Positions 1-8,509 of a stretch of DNA of 64,000 nucleotides are shown piece by piece. Origin of the DNA: Flavobacterium arcticum (GTDB taxonomy: Bacteria > Bacteroidota > Bacteroidia > Flavobacteriales > Flavobacteriaceae); the NCBI RefSeq assembly GCF_003344925.1, contig NZ_CP031188.1, forward strand, positions 1,114,501-1,178,500. The letters are read 5' to 3'. Made by a program: the position numbers and the translations under genes. Position 1 is the stretch's first letter; the number at the start of each line of letters is the position of its first letter. The notes below the pieces were generated by a model, which saw nothing but the letters and a program-made list of their open reading frames with translations, was not told where the DNA came from and did no database searches.

Positions 1-140
1 ATAATGTTTGTTTAAACTAAAAACATCAGCTTTTTATAGATTTTGAAAATTTCTATATTTAAGTTTTTCAACTGGCTAGATTATTGTTGTAATGGAATCA
101 AGTAAACAAATTGTGGGGACAATTCATTAAAGACTAAGAA

Positions 141-614
141 ATGCAAATAGAATATTTACAAGATTTGTTAAACTATCCTACTAGACCAGGCAATACTAAG
201 TCTTATTGGTTTAATACACCAATTCCAGAAACAGAAATAACAGCTTTAGAAGACTTATATAATAATGGAGCACCTTTTCCTAAAGCATTACAGGAGTTAC
301 TATATTTAGCGGGAGATTATTGTTATGTACTGGATTATGGGATTAATGAATCTCAGCAAGAATTACAAGAAGATGTACGAGAGCTCATAAATGAATATGG
401 AAAACAAATAACACGACCTTTTTATGCTGTAGATGTTTATAATGGTAACGACCAGTGTTTATTTATTTATCTTGACGAAGGAGATGACCCCTTTGTACAT
501 GAGGGATATTATTCTGACCCTGAATCTACATGGATAACTAAATTAAAATTAAAATTATCTGAATTTATAAACTATCGGGTAAAAAGAGTACAAGAAGGAC
601 GAAGTCCTTTTTGA
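141..614 (+). CDS. SMI1/KNR4 (SUKH) family protein, probable immunity protein
   Basis: A 157-residue cytoplasmic acidic protein without signal peptide or membrane segment. The pattern PIPETEITALEDLY near residue 28, followed by FPKALQELLYLAG and later an acidic strand segment (FIYLDEGDDPFVHE), is what SUKH-superfamily proteins of Bacteroidota look like. SUKH proteins commonly protect a cell against a polymorphic or contact-delivered nuclease toxin; that role here is inferred from family only. It lies 16 bp upstream of another small gene on the same strand, so the two are probably co-transcribed. No toxin gene is visible, though the window starts 140 bp upstream. The region is AT-rich compared with the suf genes beside it, which fits an accessory gene. 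Family call fairly sure, function uncertain. Confidence 0.65.
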   Translation: MQIEYLQDLLNYPTRPGNTKSYWFNTPIPETEITALEDLYNNGAPFPKALQELLYLAGDYCYVLDYGINESQQELQEDVRELINEYGKQITRPFYAVDVYNGNDQCLFIYLDEGDDPFVHEGYYSDPESTWITKLKLKLSEFINYRVKRVQEGRSPF

Positions 615-630
615 AATTATTGTAATTAAA

Positions 631-1047
631 ATGACTAAGAGAGAAGTATACAATTTAAAATTCTACAAAGGGCTAAATGGTTTTGGCACTATTGAGCATA
701 TGATAGATGCAAGTGATGCAGTAGGACTGTATGCAAGACTTTTTTTTATAGATATATTATACCCCATTGAAATAGAGAGTTTTATTCATGAGATTGAGTT
801 AATAGAAAATAACCAGCCGTATGACCCTGAATTTCTAATTTCTGGTGGAACAGAAGGAATACACATAGAGTTTGTCCACCCTAATGTTATAATTGATTTT
901 GATCTCATAATTCATATGAGTGATTTTAAAGAATTATTAATAGAATGGAGAGAGTTTAGAACAGAAGATACACCTACAAAGAAAGAGACTTTTATAGCAA
1001 AAATTTTACGGAAATTACAAGCAATTAAAACTAAACTTTACAGCTAG
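631..1047 (+). CDS. hypothetical protein, possible immunity-type partner
   Basis: A 138-residue protein that I do not recognise. It has no signal peptide or membrane helix. The middle alternates acidic and hydrophobic strands (VHPNVIIDFDLIIHM), and the last 25 residues are basic (KKETFIAKILRKL and onward). It follows the SUKH-type gene by 16 bp and ends 28 bp before a hairpin that separates it from the oppositely oriented sufD, so it is the last gene of a short plus-strand unit. Size, acidity and position next to a SUKH gene suggest a second immunity-like protein, but nothing in the sequence proves this. Confidence 0.6.
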   Translation: MTKREVYNLKFYKGLNGFGTIEHMIDASDAVGLYARLFFIDILYPIEIESFIHEIELIENNQPYDPEFLISGGTEGIHIEFVHPNVIIDFDLIIHMSDFKELLIEWREFRTEDTPTKKETFIAKILRKLQAIKTKLYS

Positions 1048-1074
1048 AGGAGCAAGAAGTATAAAAACAAAAAA

Positions 1075-1097
1075 CGACCTTGAATAAGGTCGCTTTT
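1075..1097. terminator. bidirectional terminator between accessory pair and sufD
   Basis: A 7-bp stem CGACCTT/AAGGTCG with loop GAAT, preceded by an A-run and followed by CTTTTT, lies between the convergent plus-strand gene ending at 1047 and sufD ending at 1120. It can terminate transcription from both sides. Confidence 0.75.
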
Positions 1098-1119
1098 TAA
1101 ATATATATTGTATTGAATA

Positions 1120-2436
1120 TTAAAGATCAAAACCCATATTAACGCCTAGTTTTTTGGCGATAAGCTTAGTAATTCTGCTTTTTAATTCTGGTATTTTAAT
1201 ACTCTCGATAACTTCGTTGCTAAAGGCGTACATTAGTAATGCTTTGGCTTCTTTTTTAGGGATACCACGCGACTGCATATAAAACATTGCACTCTCGTCG
1301 AGCTGCCCAATGGTACATCCGTGAGAACATTTTACATCGTCGGCAAATATCTCAAGCTGTGGCTTAGCGTTTATTGTTGCTTTTTCGCTTAATAACACAT
1401 TGTTATTCTGCTGAAAAGCATCGGTTTTTTGTGCTTCTTTCTCTACGTATATTTTACCATTAAACACTCCTGTGGAGTTACCGTCAAAAATACCTTTGTA
1501 GTTTTGGTGACTCTCGCAGTTAGGTGTTGCGTGCTGTACTAGCGTATAGTGATCTACGTGTTGTTTATCGCCTATAATGGTAATACCCTTCATAGTGCTC
1601 TCTATATGCTCCCCTTGGTGGTAAAAGTTCAGGTTGTTACGGGTAACATTACCCCCAAAAGAGAACGTGTGTACCGATGCATTGCTATCTCCTTTTTGAG
1701 CGATATAAGTATTATCTACTATGTTAGCTGTTTGTACGTCGTTTTGTATCTTGTAATAGTCTAAAATAGCGCGCTCTTGCACAAACATCTCAGTAACACT
1801 GTTAGTTAACACAGGGTTGCTGTTAAGGCTCTGGTGGCGCTCTATGATTTGCACCTGCGCATTTTCGCCTACTATAACCAAGTTTCTTGGCTGCACCATA
1901 AGTGCTGCTTCGTTACCTGTAGATAGGTACATGATTTCGATAGGCTTATCGGCTACTTTACTTTTAGGGATGTTTATAAACGCTCCCTCTATAGCAAATG
2001 CAGTATTTAGCGATGTAAGGCTATCATCAGTATTAGCTATCTTATTAAAGTAAGTATCTACTATATCTTTATACTTTGGCTTTGTTAATGCCGATGACAT
2101 AAGGCATACATCAATACCATCGTGTGTGGTAGAGGAAAGGTATGAACTAAATACACCATCGATAAAAACTAACTTGTATGTATCTATATCGTGTAGGAAA
2201 TACTTTTTTACATCGGCATAATGAAGTGCCGTTTCTGATTTAGGGAATACACTAAAATCGTTTTTAAGGATGCTGTTAAGCGATGTATATTTCCATGCTT
2301 CCTCTTTTTTGGTAGGGAAGCCTTTATTTTCGAAATTCTTAATGGCATCTGTACGAATATCGTGCAGGGTAGAGTGTACATCTACACGTTCTTCGAAAGC
2401 CATGAAAGAAGATAATAATTTGTCTTTTAAATCCAT
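1120..2436 (-). CDS. sufD: Fe-S cluster assembly protein SufD
   Basis: A 438-residue subunit of the SufBCD scaffold complex, which assembles iron-sulfur clusters in the cytoplasm. The N-terminal third has the helical SufD region (NFENKGFPTKKEEAWKYTSL). The C-terminal part is the beta-helix with the conserved VKCSHGCTIGQLDESAMFY segment, shared with SufB, followed by SRGIPKKEAKALLMYAF. Length is normal. It is the last gene of the minus-strand suf operon and is separated from sufC by an inserted four-helix-bundle gene. sufS and sufE, which usually follow in flavobacteria, are not here: the operon stops at the bidirectional terminator and a plus-strand accessory pair follows. Confidence 0.96.
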   Translation of the reverse strand: MDLKDKLLSSFMAFEERVDVHSTLHDIRTDAIKNFENKGFPTKKEEAWKYTSLNSILKNDFSVFPKSETALHYADVKKYFLHDIDTYKLVFIDGVFSSYLSSTTHDGIDVCLMSSALTKPKYKDIVDTYFNKIANTDDSLTSLNTAFAIEGAFINIPKSKVADKPIEIMYLSTGNEAALMVQPRNLVIVGENAQVQIIERHQSLNSNPVLTNSVTEMFVQERAILDYYKIQNDVQTANIVDNTYIAQKGDSNASVHTFSFGGNVTRNNLNFYHQGEHIESTMKGITIIGDKQHVDHYTLVQHATPNCESHQNYKGIFDGNSTGVFNGKIYVEKEAQKTDAFQQNNNVLLSEKATINAKPQLEIFADDVKCSHGCTIGQLDESAMFYMQSRGIPKKEAKALLMYAFSNEVIESIKIPELKSRITKLIAKKLGVNMGFDL

Positions 2437-2462
2437 TTTATTCTAGTCAAAAGTTTTAAAGT

Positions 2463-2870
2463 CATAAAGTCATAAAGACTCTCTGGCTTTATTTACTAAG
2501 GTATTTTATAAAGCCACTAAGCAGCTTTGCTATATCAGTAATTTCTGTTAGTAATTCATTAAAAATCTCGCTAGAGATATAATTAAGATCGTAGGCAAGA
2601 TATAATTGTGACCTTAGCTCACCCGCCGAACCTTTAGCTATGTATAAAAAATGTATAAATTCTTTATCTGTATTACGTTCAAAACCTTCTGCTATATTAG
2701 AAGATATTGACACAGAGCACCTTCTCATCTGTCGAGCCAAATCAAAGTCTTTCTTAAAAGCCAGAGCGTCTGTAATGAGGTATATCTTCTTATTAAGAAC
2801 TCTTGCTTTTTGCCAAGAATTAATTTCTTCAAAAGAATTAAACTTCCCCATAGTTCTTTACGACTTTATG
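2463..2870. repeat. imperfect inverted repeat bracketing the four-helix-bundle gene
   Basis: The left arm CATAAAGTCATAAAG (2463-2477) and the right arm CTTTACGACTTTATG (2856-2870) are inverted copies with 14 of 15 matches. They lie just outside the stop and start of the 120-residue gene between sufC and sufD. More AAAGTC-like words continue outward on both sides (for example around 2871-2890). This layout suggests that the gene and its flanks were inserted as one short cassette. Confidence 0.6.
2489..2851 (-). CDS. four helix bundle protein (23S rRNA intervening-sequence type)
   Basis: A 120-residue all-helical protein of the TIGR02436 type, recognised by FNSFEEINSWQKARVLNK at the N-terminus, LARQMRRCSVSISSNIAEGF in the middle and FLYIAKGSAGELRSQLYLA after it. 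The family was first met in open reading frames inside intervening sequences of 23S rRNA; most members in Bacteroidota are free-standing and of unknown function. It also shares its fold with the Avd protein of diversity-generating retroelements, but no reverse transcriptase or variable repeat is present here. It interrupts the suf operon between sufC and sufD, with short inverted repeats on both sides, so it looks like an insertion that keeps the operon transcribed through. No role in Fe-S assembly is implied. Confidence 0.85.
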   Translation of the reverse strand: MGKFNSFEEINSWQKARVLNKKIYLITDALAFKKDFDLARQMRRCSVSISSNIAEGFERNTDKEFIHFLYIAKGSAGELRSQLYLAYDLNYISSEIFNELLTEITDIAKLLSGFIKYLSK

Positions 2871-2890
2871 GCTTTCGACCTTCGACTTTA

Positions 2891-3640
2891 TTATACGTTT
2901 TCAGCTTTAAGCCAGTCGTATCCTTTTTCTTCTAGCTCATGAGCCAGTTCTTTACCACCCGATTTTACAATTTTACCATTGTAAAGTACGTGTACAAAAT
3001 CTGGAACTATATAATCTAAAAGTCTTTGGTAGTGTGTAATTACAATAACTGCATTGTCTTTACTACGCAGCTTGTTAACACCGTTAGACACGATACGCAA
3101 TGCATCAATATCAAGACCAGAATCGGTTTCATCAAGTATCGCTAGTTTTGGCTCTAGCATTGCCATCTGGAAAATCTCATTACGTTTCTTTTCTCCACCA
3201 GAGAAACCTTCGTTTAACGAACGTGATAAGAACTTACGGTCTATTTCTAAAAGCTCACTTTTTTCACGAATAAACTTAAGCATCTCATTTGCTGGCATAT
3301 CTTCTTTACCTTGTGCTTTACGGGTTTCGTTAATCGCTGTTTTCATAAAGTTAGTTACCGATACTCCTGGTATCTCTACAGGGTACTGAAATGAAAGGAA
3401 AACACCTTTGTGGGCTCTTTCTTCTGGAGCAAGCTCGCCAATATCTTCACCTTCAAAGATAATTTCACCACCTGTCACTTCATATTCTTCTTTTCCGGCT
3501 ATAACCGATGATAGTGTACTTTTACCAGAACCATTAGGTCCCATTATAGCGTGCACTTCACCTGCTTTTACTTCAAGGTTTATACCTCTTAAAATTTCTT
3601 TATCTTCGACACTTGCGTGTAAATTTTTTATTGATAACAT
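2891..3640 (-). CDS. sufC: Fe-S cluster assembly ATPase SufC
   Basis: The ABC-type ATPase of the SufBCD complex, 249 residues from the chosen start. Walker A is GPNGSGKST, the signature region is EGFSGGEKKRNEI, Walker B is LAILDETDSGLD and the H-loop is VITHYQRLL. An upstream in-frame ATG at 3691 would add 17 residues and overlap the end of sufB; I prefer 3640 because the protein then begins MLSIKNLHASVEDKEIL, as SufC homologues do. It is 31 bp downstream of sufB and expressed with it. ATP hydrolysis by SufC drives rearrangement of the SufB-SufD scaffold during cluster formation. Confidence 0.96.
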   Translation of the reverse strand: MLSIKNLHASVEDKEILRGINLEVKAGEVHAIMGPNGSGKSTLSSVIAGKEEYEVTGGEIIFEGEDIGELAPEERAHKGVFLSFQYPVEIPGVSVTNFMKTAINETRKAQGKEDMPANEMLKFIREKSELLEIDRKFLSRSLNEGFSGGEKKRNEIFQMAMLEPKLAILDETDSGLDIDALRIVSNGVNKLRSKDNAVIVITHYQRLLDYIVPDFVHVLYNGKIVKSGGKELAHELEEKGYDWLKAENV

Positions 3641-3671
3641 TAATTTGGAAATTTGTTGATTTGGGAATTTA

Positions 3672-5120
3672 TTAACCGACTGAACCTTCAAGGCTTATTT
3701 CTAAAAGTTTTTGAGCTTCTACAGCAAACTCCATCGGTAGTTTATTAAGTACTTCTTTACTAAAGCCGTTTACTATAAGTGCGATTGCCTTTTCTGTAGG
3801 AATACCACGCTGGTTACAGTAAAACACTTGGTCTTCGCCAATTTTACTTGTAGTAGCCTCATGCTCTATTTTGGCTGTTGTATTTTTAGACTCTATATAC
3901 GGGAATGTATGCGCCCCACAGTTGTTACCCATTAGTAATGAGTCACATTGCGAAAAGTTACGCGCATTTTCGGCACGACTGTTTATTTGTACTAAACCAC
4001 GGTAGCTGTTTTGCGATTTTCCTGCCGAGATACCTTTAGAGATAATAGTACTCTTAGTATTCTTGCCAAGGTGTATCATTTTAGTACCTGTATCTGCCTG
4101 CTGATAGTTATTGGTAACTGCAATAGAATAAAATTCTCCTACTGAGTTATCACCTTTTAGCACACAACTTGGGTATTTCCATGTTACTGCAGATCCTGTC
4201 TCTACTTGTGTCCAAGATATTTTGGCATTCTTTTCGCAAAGTCCACGCTTGGTTACAAAGTTGTACACACCACCTTTACCCTCTTTATTACCAGGGAACC
4301 AGTTTTGTACTGTACTATATTTAATTTCAGCATCGTCCATTGCTATAAGCTCTACTACCGCAGCGTGCAACTGGTTTTCATCACGGCTTGGTGCGGTACA
4401 ACCTTCTAGGTAACTTACATAACTACCTTCGTCGGCAACTACAAGTGTACGTTCAAATTGTCCTGTTCCTGCTTGATTGATTCGGAAATAAGTAGAAAGT
4501 TCCATTGGGCAACGTACTCCTTTTGGTATATAACAAAAAGACCCATCGGTAAATACTGCTGAGTTTAACGCAGCATAAAAATTATCTTTTTGCGGCACTA
4601 CAGTACCAAGATATTTCTTTACTAACTCTGGATGCTCTTTAATAGCTTCGGATATGGGGCAGAATATAATGCCCTTTTCGGCAAGTGTTTTCTTGAATGT
4701 AGTGGCTACAGAAACAGAGTCTACAACAATATCTACCGCCACATTATTCATCTTCTTTTGCTCATCGATAGAGATGCCCAGTTTTTTATACATTGCCAAA
4801 AGCTCAGGGTCTACATCATCAAGCGTTTTATTTGGGTCTGCTTTTTTTGGTGCAGAGTAATATGATATCGCCTGAAAATCGGGTTTTTGGTAATGTACAT
4901 TTGCCCATTCAGGTTCAATCATTTGTTCCCATGCTCTAAAAGCCTCAAGTCTCCACTCTGTCATCCACTCTGGCTCTTCCTTTTTAAAAGAAAGCGCACG
5001 AATAACATCTTCGTTAAGCCCTATTGGGAAAGTATCACTCTCTATATCGGTATAAAAGCCATATGCATACTCTTTATTTTCGAGCTCGACTTTTAATTCT
5101 TCTTCTGTATATTTACTCAT
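3672..5120 (-). CDS. sufB: Fe-S cluster assembly protein SufB
   Basis: A 482-residue scaffold protein of SufBCD on which the nascent Fe-S cluster is built. Conserved features include [19 protein letters not shown] in the middle, [20 protein letters not shown], and the C-terminal block [20 protein letters not shown] followed by [11 protein letters not shown]. Length and order are typical of bacterial SufB. It is the second gene of the operon, 77 bp after the SufA-like gene, and is followed by sufC. The cysteines that hold the cluster in E. coli SufB have plausible counterparts here, but I did not align them. Confidence 0.97.
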   Translation of the reverse strand: MSKYTEEELKVELENKEYAYGFYTDIESDTFPIGLNEDVIRALSFKKEEPEWMTEWRLEAFRAWEQMIEPEWANVHYQKPDFQAISYYSAPKKADPNKTLDDVDPELLAMYKKLGISIDEQKKMNNVAVDIVVDSVSVATTFKKTLAEKGIIFCPISEAIKEHPELVKKYLGTVVPQKDNFYAALNSAVFTDGSFCYIPKGVRCPMELSTYFRINQAGTGQFERTLVVADEGSYVSYLEGCTAPSRDENQLHAAVVELIAMDDAEIKYSTVQNWFPGNKEGKGGVYNFVTKRGLCEKNAKISWTQVETGSAVTWKYPSCVLKGDNSVGEFYSIAVTNNYQQADTGTKMIHLGKNTKSTIISKGISAGKSQNSYRGLVQINSRAENARNFSQCDSLLMGNNCGAHTFPYIESKNTTAKIEHEATTSKIGEDQVFYCNQRGIPTEKAIALIVNGFSKEVLNKLPMEFAVEAQKLLEISLEGSVG

Positions 5121-5197
5121 AACTTAATTTGTTTCGGGTTTAACATTACTAAACGTTTACTATTAAACACCGAACTTTCAACTTTACAACTCATTAA

Positions 5198-5527
5198 TTA
5201 TAATGAAAAACTCTCCCCACAACCGCAGGTTCTTTGTGCATTTGGGTTGTTAAACACAAAGCCTTTTCCGTTAAGACCACCAGAATATTCTAGTATTGTT
5301 CCTGCAAGGTACAAGAAGCTTTTTTTGTCTACGGCTATCTTTATGTTGTTGTCTTCAAATAATTTATCATTCTCGCCCATGGCTTTGTCAAACTTCAGGT
5401 CATACGACAAGCCTGAACATCCGCCACTCTTTACGCCTACTCTCACATAGTCGATAGTAGCATCAAAACCGTCGTCCTCCATAAGGTTCACGATTCTTTT
5501 TCTTGCTGTTTCAGAAACTTTTATCAT
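5198..5527 (-). CDS. HesB/IscA family A-type Fe-S carrier (SufA-like)
   Basis: A 109-residue A-type carrier that receives Fe-S clusters from the scaffold and passes them to target proteins. The three ligand cysteines are visible: one in SGGCSGLSYDL near residue 37 and two in the C-terminal CGCGESF. Length matches IscA/SufA/ErpA. It is the first gene of the minus-strand suf operon, behind a clear promoter of Bacteroidota type, and 77 bp before sufB. The exact subtype (SufA or ErpA) cannot be told from sequence alone; the operon position favours SufA. Confidence 0.93.
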   Translation of the reverse strand: MIKVSETARKRIVNLMEDDGFDATIDYVRVGVKSGGCSGLSYDLKFDKAMGENDKLFEDNNIKIAVDKKSFLYLAGTILEYSGGLNGKGFVFNNPNAQRTCGCGESFSL

Positions 5528-5560
5528 GTTCGTATTATATATAATTAATCTAATTTAGTG

Positions 5561-5590
5561 CAAAGATACCCACAATTTTACAGATTGCAA
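5561..5590 (-). promoter_or_regulatory. suf operon promoter (Bacteroidota type)
   Basis: On the minus strand TTG (5588-5590) is followed after exactly 19 bp by TATCTTTG (5561-5568), matching the Bacteroidota -33/-7 pattern. The start codon of the SufA-like gene lies 33 bp downstream of the -7 element. Confidence 0.75.
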
Positions 5591-5707
5591 TAAAAGGTGT
5601 CTGTTTTATGCTTATAAGTATATAGGCAATGTTTATACCATGTTTTAAATTATAATTATTCTTATCAAAATTTGTAACTTGCTGGCTTTAAAACTCAAAC
5701 AAACAAC

Positions 5708-6568
5708 ATGAAATTATACCCAATAGAGAGCGGTAACTTTAAGCTCGATGGCGGTGCTATGTTTGGCGTAGTCCCAAAAACCCTTTGGAGCCGTACCAAC
5801 CCTGCCGATGATAAGAACCTTATAGATATGGCAGCGCGTTGCTTACTAATAGAAGATGGCAACAGGCTAACCCTTATCGATACGGGAATGGGGAACAAAC
5901 AAAGCGAAAAATTTTTTGGTTATTACTCCATGTGGGGCGACCATTCTATAGATAAGTCACTGGCAAAATATGGTTTTAGCCGTGATGATATTACTGATGT
6001 GTTTTTAACACACCTGCATTTTGACCACGTGGGCGGTGCTATACAATGGAATAAAGACCGAACGGGTTATGAAACTGCTTTTAAAAATGCACATTTCTGG
6101 ACAAATGATAACCACTGGGAATGGGCAACTAAACCTAATGCGCGCGAAAAAGCATCTTTCCTTACAGAGAATATTATGCCAATGCAGGAAAGCGGACAAC
6201 TTAAATTTATAGAACGCCCCAAAGGCGATTTTAAAGAAAGTAGCGAAATGGGCTTTGGGATATTTTTTGCCGACGGGCATACCGAGAAGCAAATGTTACC
6301 TCATATAAATTATATGGACAAAACTTTTGTGTTTATGGCTGACCTTTTGCCAACAGCAGGGCATATACCGCTACCTTATGTAATGGGCTATGATACACGA
6401 CCGTTGCTTACGCTTGACGAAAAAGCTAAATTTTTAAATACGGCTGCTGATAAAGAATATTATTTGGTACTAGAGCATGACGCACATAATGAAATAATTA
6501 CAGTACAGCATACCGAAAAAGGCGTTCGTCTTAAAGAGGTTTTAAAATGGGACGATATATTAATGTAA
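5708..6568 (+). CDS. metallo-beta-lactamase fold hydrolase
   Basis: A 286-residue cytoplasmic protein of the MBL superfamily. The metal-binding motif HLHFDHVGG is at about residues 104-112. An early strand with the LIDTGMG turn, the later FFADGHTEKQM (third histidine) and the terminal LVLEHDAHNE complete the usual order. It resembles the lactonase/quinone-oxidase-like MBL proteins annotated as MBL fold metallo-hydrolases in flavobacteria; substrate unknown. There is no signal peptide. It stands alone, divergent from the suf operon, with 180 bp between the two start codons. Confidence 0.85.
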   Translation: MKLYPIESGNFKLDGGAMFGVVPKTLWSRTNPADDKNLIDMAARCLLIEDGNRLTLIDTGMGNKQSEKFFGYYSMWGDHSIDKSLAKYGFSRDDITDVFLTHLHFDHVGGAIQWNKDRTGYETAFKNAHFWTNDNHWEWATKPNAREKASFLTENIMPMQESGQLKFIERPKGDFKESSEMGFGIFFADGHTEKQMLPHINYMDKTFVFMADLLPTAGHIPLPYVMGYDTRPLLTLDEKAKFLNTAADKEYYLVLEHDAHNEIITVQHTEKGVRLKEVLKWDDILM

Positions 6569-6645
6569 TGTTAATTATCGCCATACTTGTAACAAATGAT
6601 TAATAAATTAGACTCATTTTCTATAAAAGTAAACTAAATCAAGAT

Positions 6646-8253
6646 ATGAAATTTAAATCAATTTACCTGTCGGCTGCCCTCGCCCTATTTCTTGTAGGAT
6701 GTAGCGCAACTAAAAAAATAACGGCAGAACCTATTACTATCTCGTCAATAACACCTAAAAAGGCAGACTTGACTGAAAACGAACTAGAACGCTGGAGTCA
6801 TTTAGATATAGTAACCGATACTATACCTGGAATGAGTGTAGATAAAGCGTATAAACTACTTGAAGGCAGAAAAGCCAAAAAAGTAATTGTAGGTGTTATT
6901 GACTCTGGGGTAGATATTGAGCACCCTGACTTAAAAGATGTTATCTGGACAAACGATAAAGAGATTGCTGGTAACGGTAAGGATGATGACAAAAACGGAT
7001 ATATAGACGACGTACACGGATGGAACTTTCTTGGTGACATAGCACACGAAAACTTAGAGTTTGTACGTATCGTTAAAAAAGGGGACGATGGCTCTGAAAC
7101 GTATAAAAAAGCGAAAGCTGAATACGACCAAAAGTATGGCGCTGCTATGGCTGGAAAACAGCAAATGGAGGCAATAATGGGTGCTGATAAAGCTATTAGA
7201 GAAGCACTAGGTAAAGATGATTATACTGCCGAAGACCTAAAAGGTTTAGAAACTGACGATGCAATGATAAATAGCATTAAGCCTCGTTTTGTTATGATTT
7301 TAAGTAACGTTTCTAGAGAAGAACTTATTAGTCAGATACAAAGAGGTATGGATTACTACGGTGGTCAGTTAGAGTATAACCTAAACCTTGACTATAACCC
7401 TCGTCAAGAGATATTAAAAGATGACGCTGATAACTTCGACGTTCGTGGTTATGGTAATAACAATGTTATAGGTCCAGATAAAGAAGAAGCAAAACATGGT
7501 ACTCACGTTTCCGGTATTATTGCACAAGCAAGAGGTAACGGTATAGGTGGCGATGGTGTTGCCAGCAACGTAGTAGAGATTATGCCTGTACGTGCCGTGC
7601 CAGATGGTGATGAGTATGACAAAGATGTAGCTTTGGCTATTCGTTATGCAGTAGATAACGGAGCAAAAGTAATTAACGGAAGTTTTGGTAAATACTACGC
7701 TACACACAGCGAATGGGTATATGATGCTATTAAATATGCAGCAGAAAAAGATGTACTTATTGTTTGTGCATCAGGTAACGAAGGTACAGACCTTAACAAA
7801 GAAGGTGGTGTAGAGCGTTACCCTAACGATAACAGAAATGGTGGTGCTGAGATTTCAGATAACTTCCTATCCGTAGGTGCATTAAACCACCCCCTAGATG
7901 TTAATCTTATTGCTGATTTTTCTAACTACGGTAAAACAGATGTAGATGTATTTAGCCCAGGTGTAGAGATATATGCTACAACACCAGATAACAACTATGA
8001 GTTCTTGCAAGGAACATCTATGGCATCGCCAAATGCGGCAGGTGTAGCAGCACTTATCCGTGCTTACTACCCTAAACTAAAAGCAGCGCAAGTAAAACAA
8101 ATCATAATGCAGTCAGGACTTCCTATTAACATAGAGGTAGCTGCAGGTGGCGACACTAACGATATGAGAGCTTTTAGCGATGTGTCTATGACAGGACGAA
8201 TTGTTAATGCTTATAACGCTATTATTCTTGCCGATAAAATGTCAAGAATGTAA
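6646..8253 (+). CDS. S8 family serine peptidase, lipoprotein
   Basis: A 535-residue subtilisin-like protease with a lipoprotein signal: hydrophobic stretch LSAALALFLVGCSA, with the lipid-carrying Cys at about residue 19. The catalytic triad is visible as GVIDSGVDIEHPD (Asp), HGTHVSGIIAQ (His) and GTSMASPNAAGVAAL (Ser). Between the Asp and His blocks lies a helical, charged insertion of roughly 150 residues, common in Bacteroidota S8 enzymes. Expected location is the periplasmic or outer face of a membrane; degradation of periplasmic or extracellular protein is likely. It is a single-gene unit ended by a strong hairpin. Confidence 0.93.
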   Translation: MKFKSIYLSAALALFLVGCSATKKITAEPITISSITPKKADLTENELERWSHLDIVTDTIPGMSVDKAYKLLEGRKAKKVIVGVIDSGVDIEHPDLKDVIWTNDKEIAGNGKDDDKNGYIDDVHGWNFLGDIAHENLEFVRIVKKGDDGSETYKKAKAEYDQKYGAAMAGKQQMEAIMGADKAIREALGKDDYTAEDLKGLETDDAMINSIKPRFVMILSNVSREELISQIQRGMDYYGGQLEYNLNLDYNPRQEILKDDADNFDVRGYGNNNVIGPDKEEAKHGTHVSGIIAQARGNGIGGDGVASNVVEIMPVRAVPDGDEYDKDVALAIRYAVDNGAKVINGSFGKYYATHSEWVYDAIKYAAEKDVLIVCASGNEGTDLNKEGGVERYPNDNRNGGAEISDNFLSVGALNHPLDVNLIADFSNYGKTDVDVFSPGVEIYATTPDNNYEFLQGTSMASPNAAGVAALIRAYYPKLKAAQVKQIIMQSGLPINIEVAAGGDTNDMRAFSDVSMTGRIVNAYNAIILADKMSRM

Positions 8254-8276
8254 TTAGTAACTATTATATGATTTTT

Positions 8277-8318
8277 AAAAACCCCGCAAATTACTACTGT
8301 AGTTTGTGGGGTTTTTAT
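8277..8318 (+). terminator. terminator of the S8 peptidase gene
   Basis: The stem AAAAACCCCGCAAA/TTTGTGGGGTTTTT (8277-8290 and 8303-8316, one mismatch) with a 12-nt loop and a T-run follows the stop codon by about 24 bp. Confidence 0.85.
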
Positions 8319-8333
8319 TTGTTTTCGACTCAT

Positions 8334-8450
8334 AGTCATTGTGCTAAAAAATTATTATGCTCGCAATGGCTAACACTGTAATTCTGAATGTAGCAAAGCA
8401 GAATACAGCATCTAAAAAAAATAGATGTTTCGTACCCCAGCATGACGAAA
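8334..8450. repeat. intergenic REP-like element (degenerate)
   Basis: A 115-bp noncoding stretch with the words GTCATTGTGC, GCTCGCAATGGC, AATTCTGAATGTAGCAAAGC and CCCCAGCATGAC. Related words occur in the elements at 22536-22615 and 54991-55029 in this window. These resemble the dispersed GTCAT...ATGAC intergenic repeats common in Bacteroidota. It sits between the S8 peptidase terminator and the M1 peptidase gene. Confidence 0.5.
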
Positions 8451-8509
8451 AAAAAAATTAGTATCACTATCAACTTTATAACTTTAAAAACTTTGTTTAT
8501 TTTTAACCC

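Noticed and set aside
2489..2851. Diversity-generating retroelement around the four-helix-bundle gene
   Set aside because: The protein shares a fold with Avd, but there is no reverse transcriptase, template repeat or variable repeat in the window.
3641..3691. Upstream ATG extending SufC by 17 residues
   Set aside because: The extra part overlaps sufB and has no resemblance to SufC; homologues start at MLSIKNL.
6025..6032. CCACGTGG word within the MBL-fold hydrolase gene
   Set aside because: Only the inner 8 bp fit parS; the flanking TGTT and AACA parts are missing and the codons belong to the conserved HLHFDHVGG motif.
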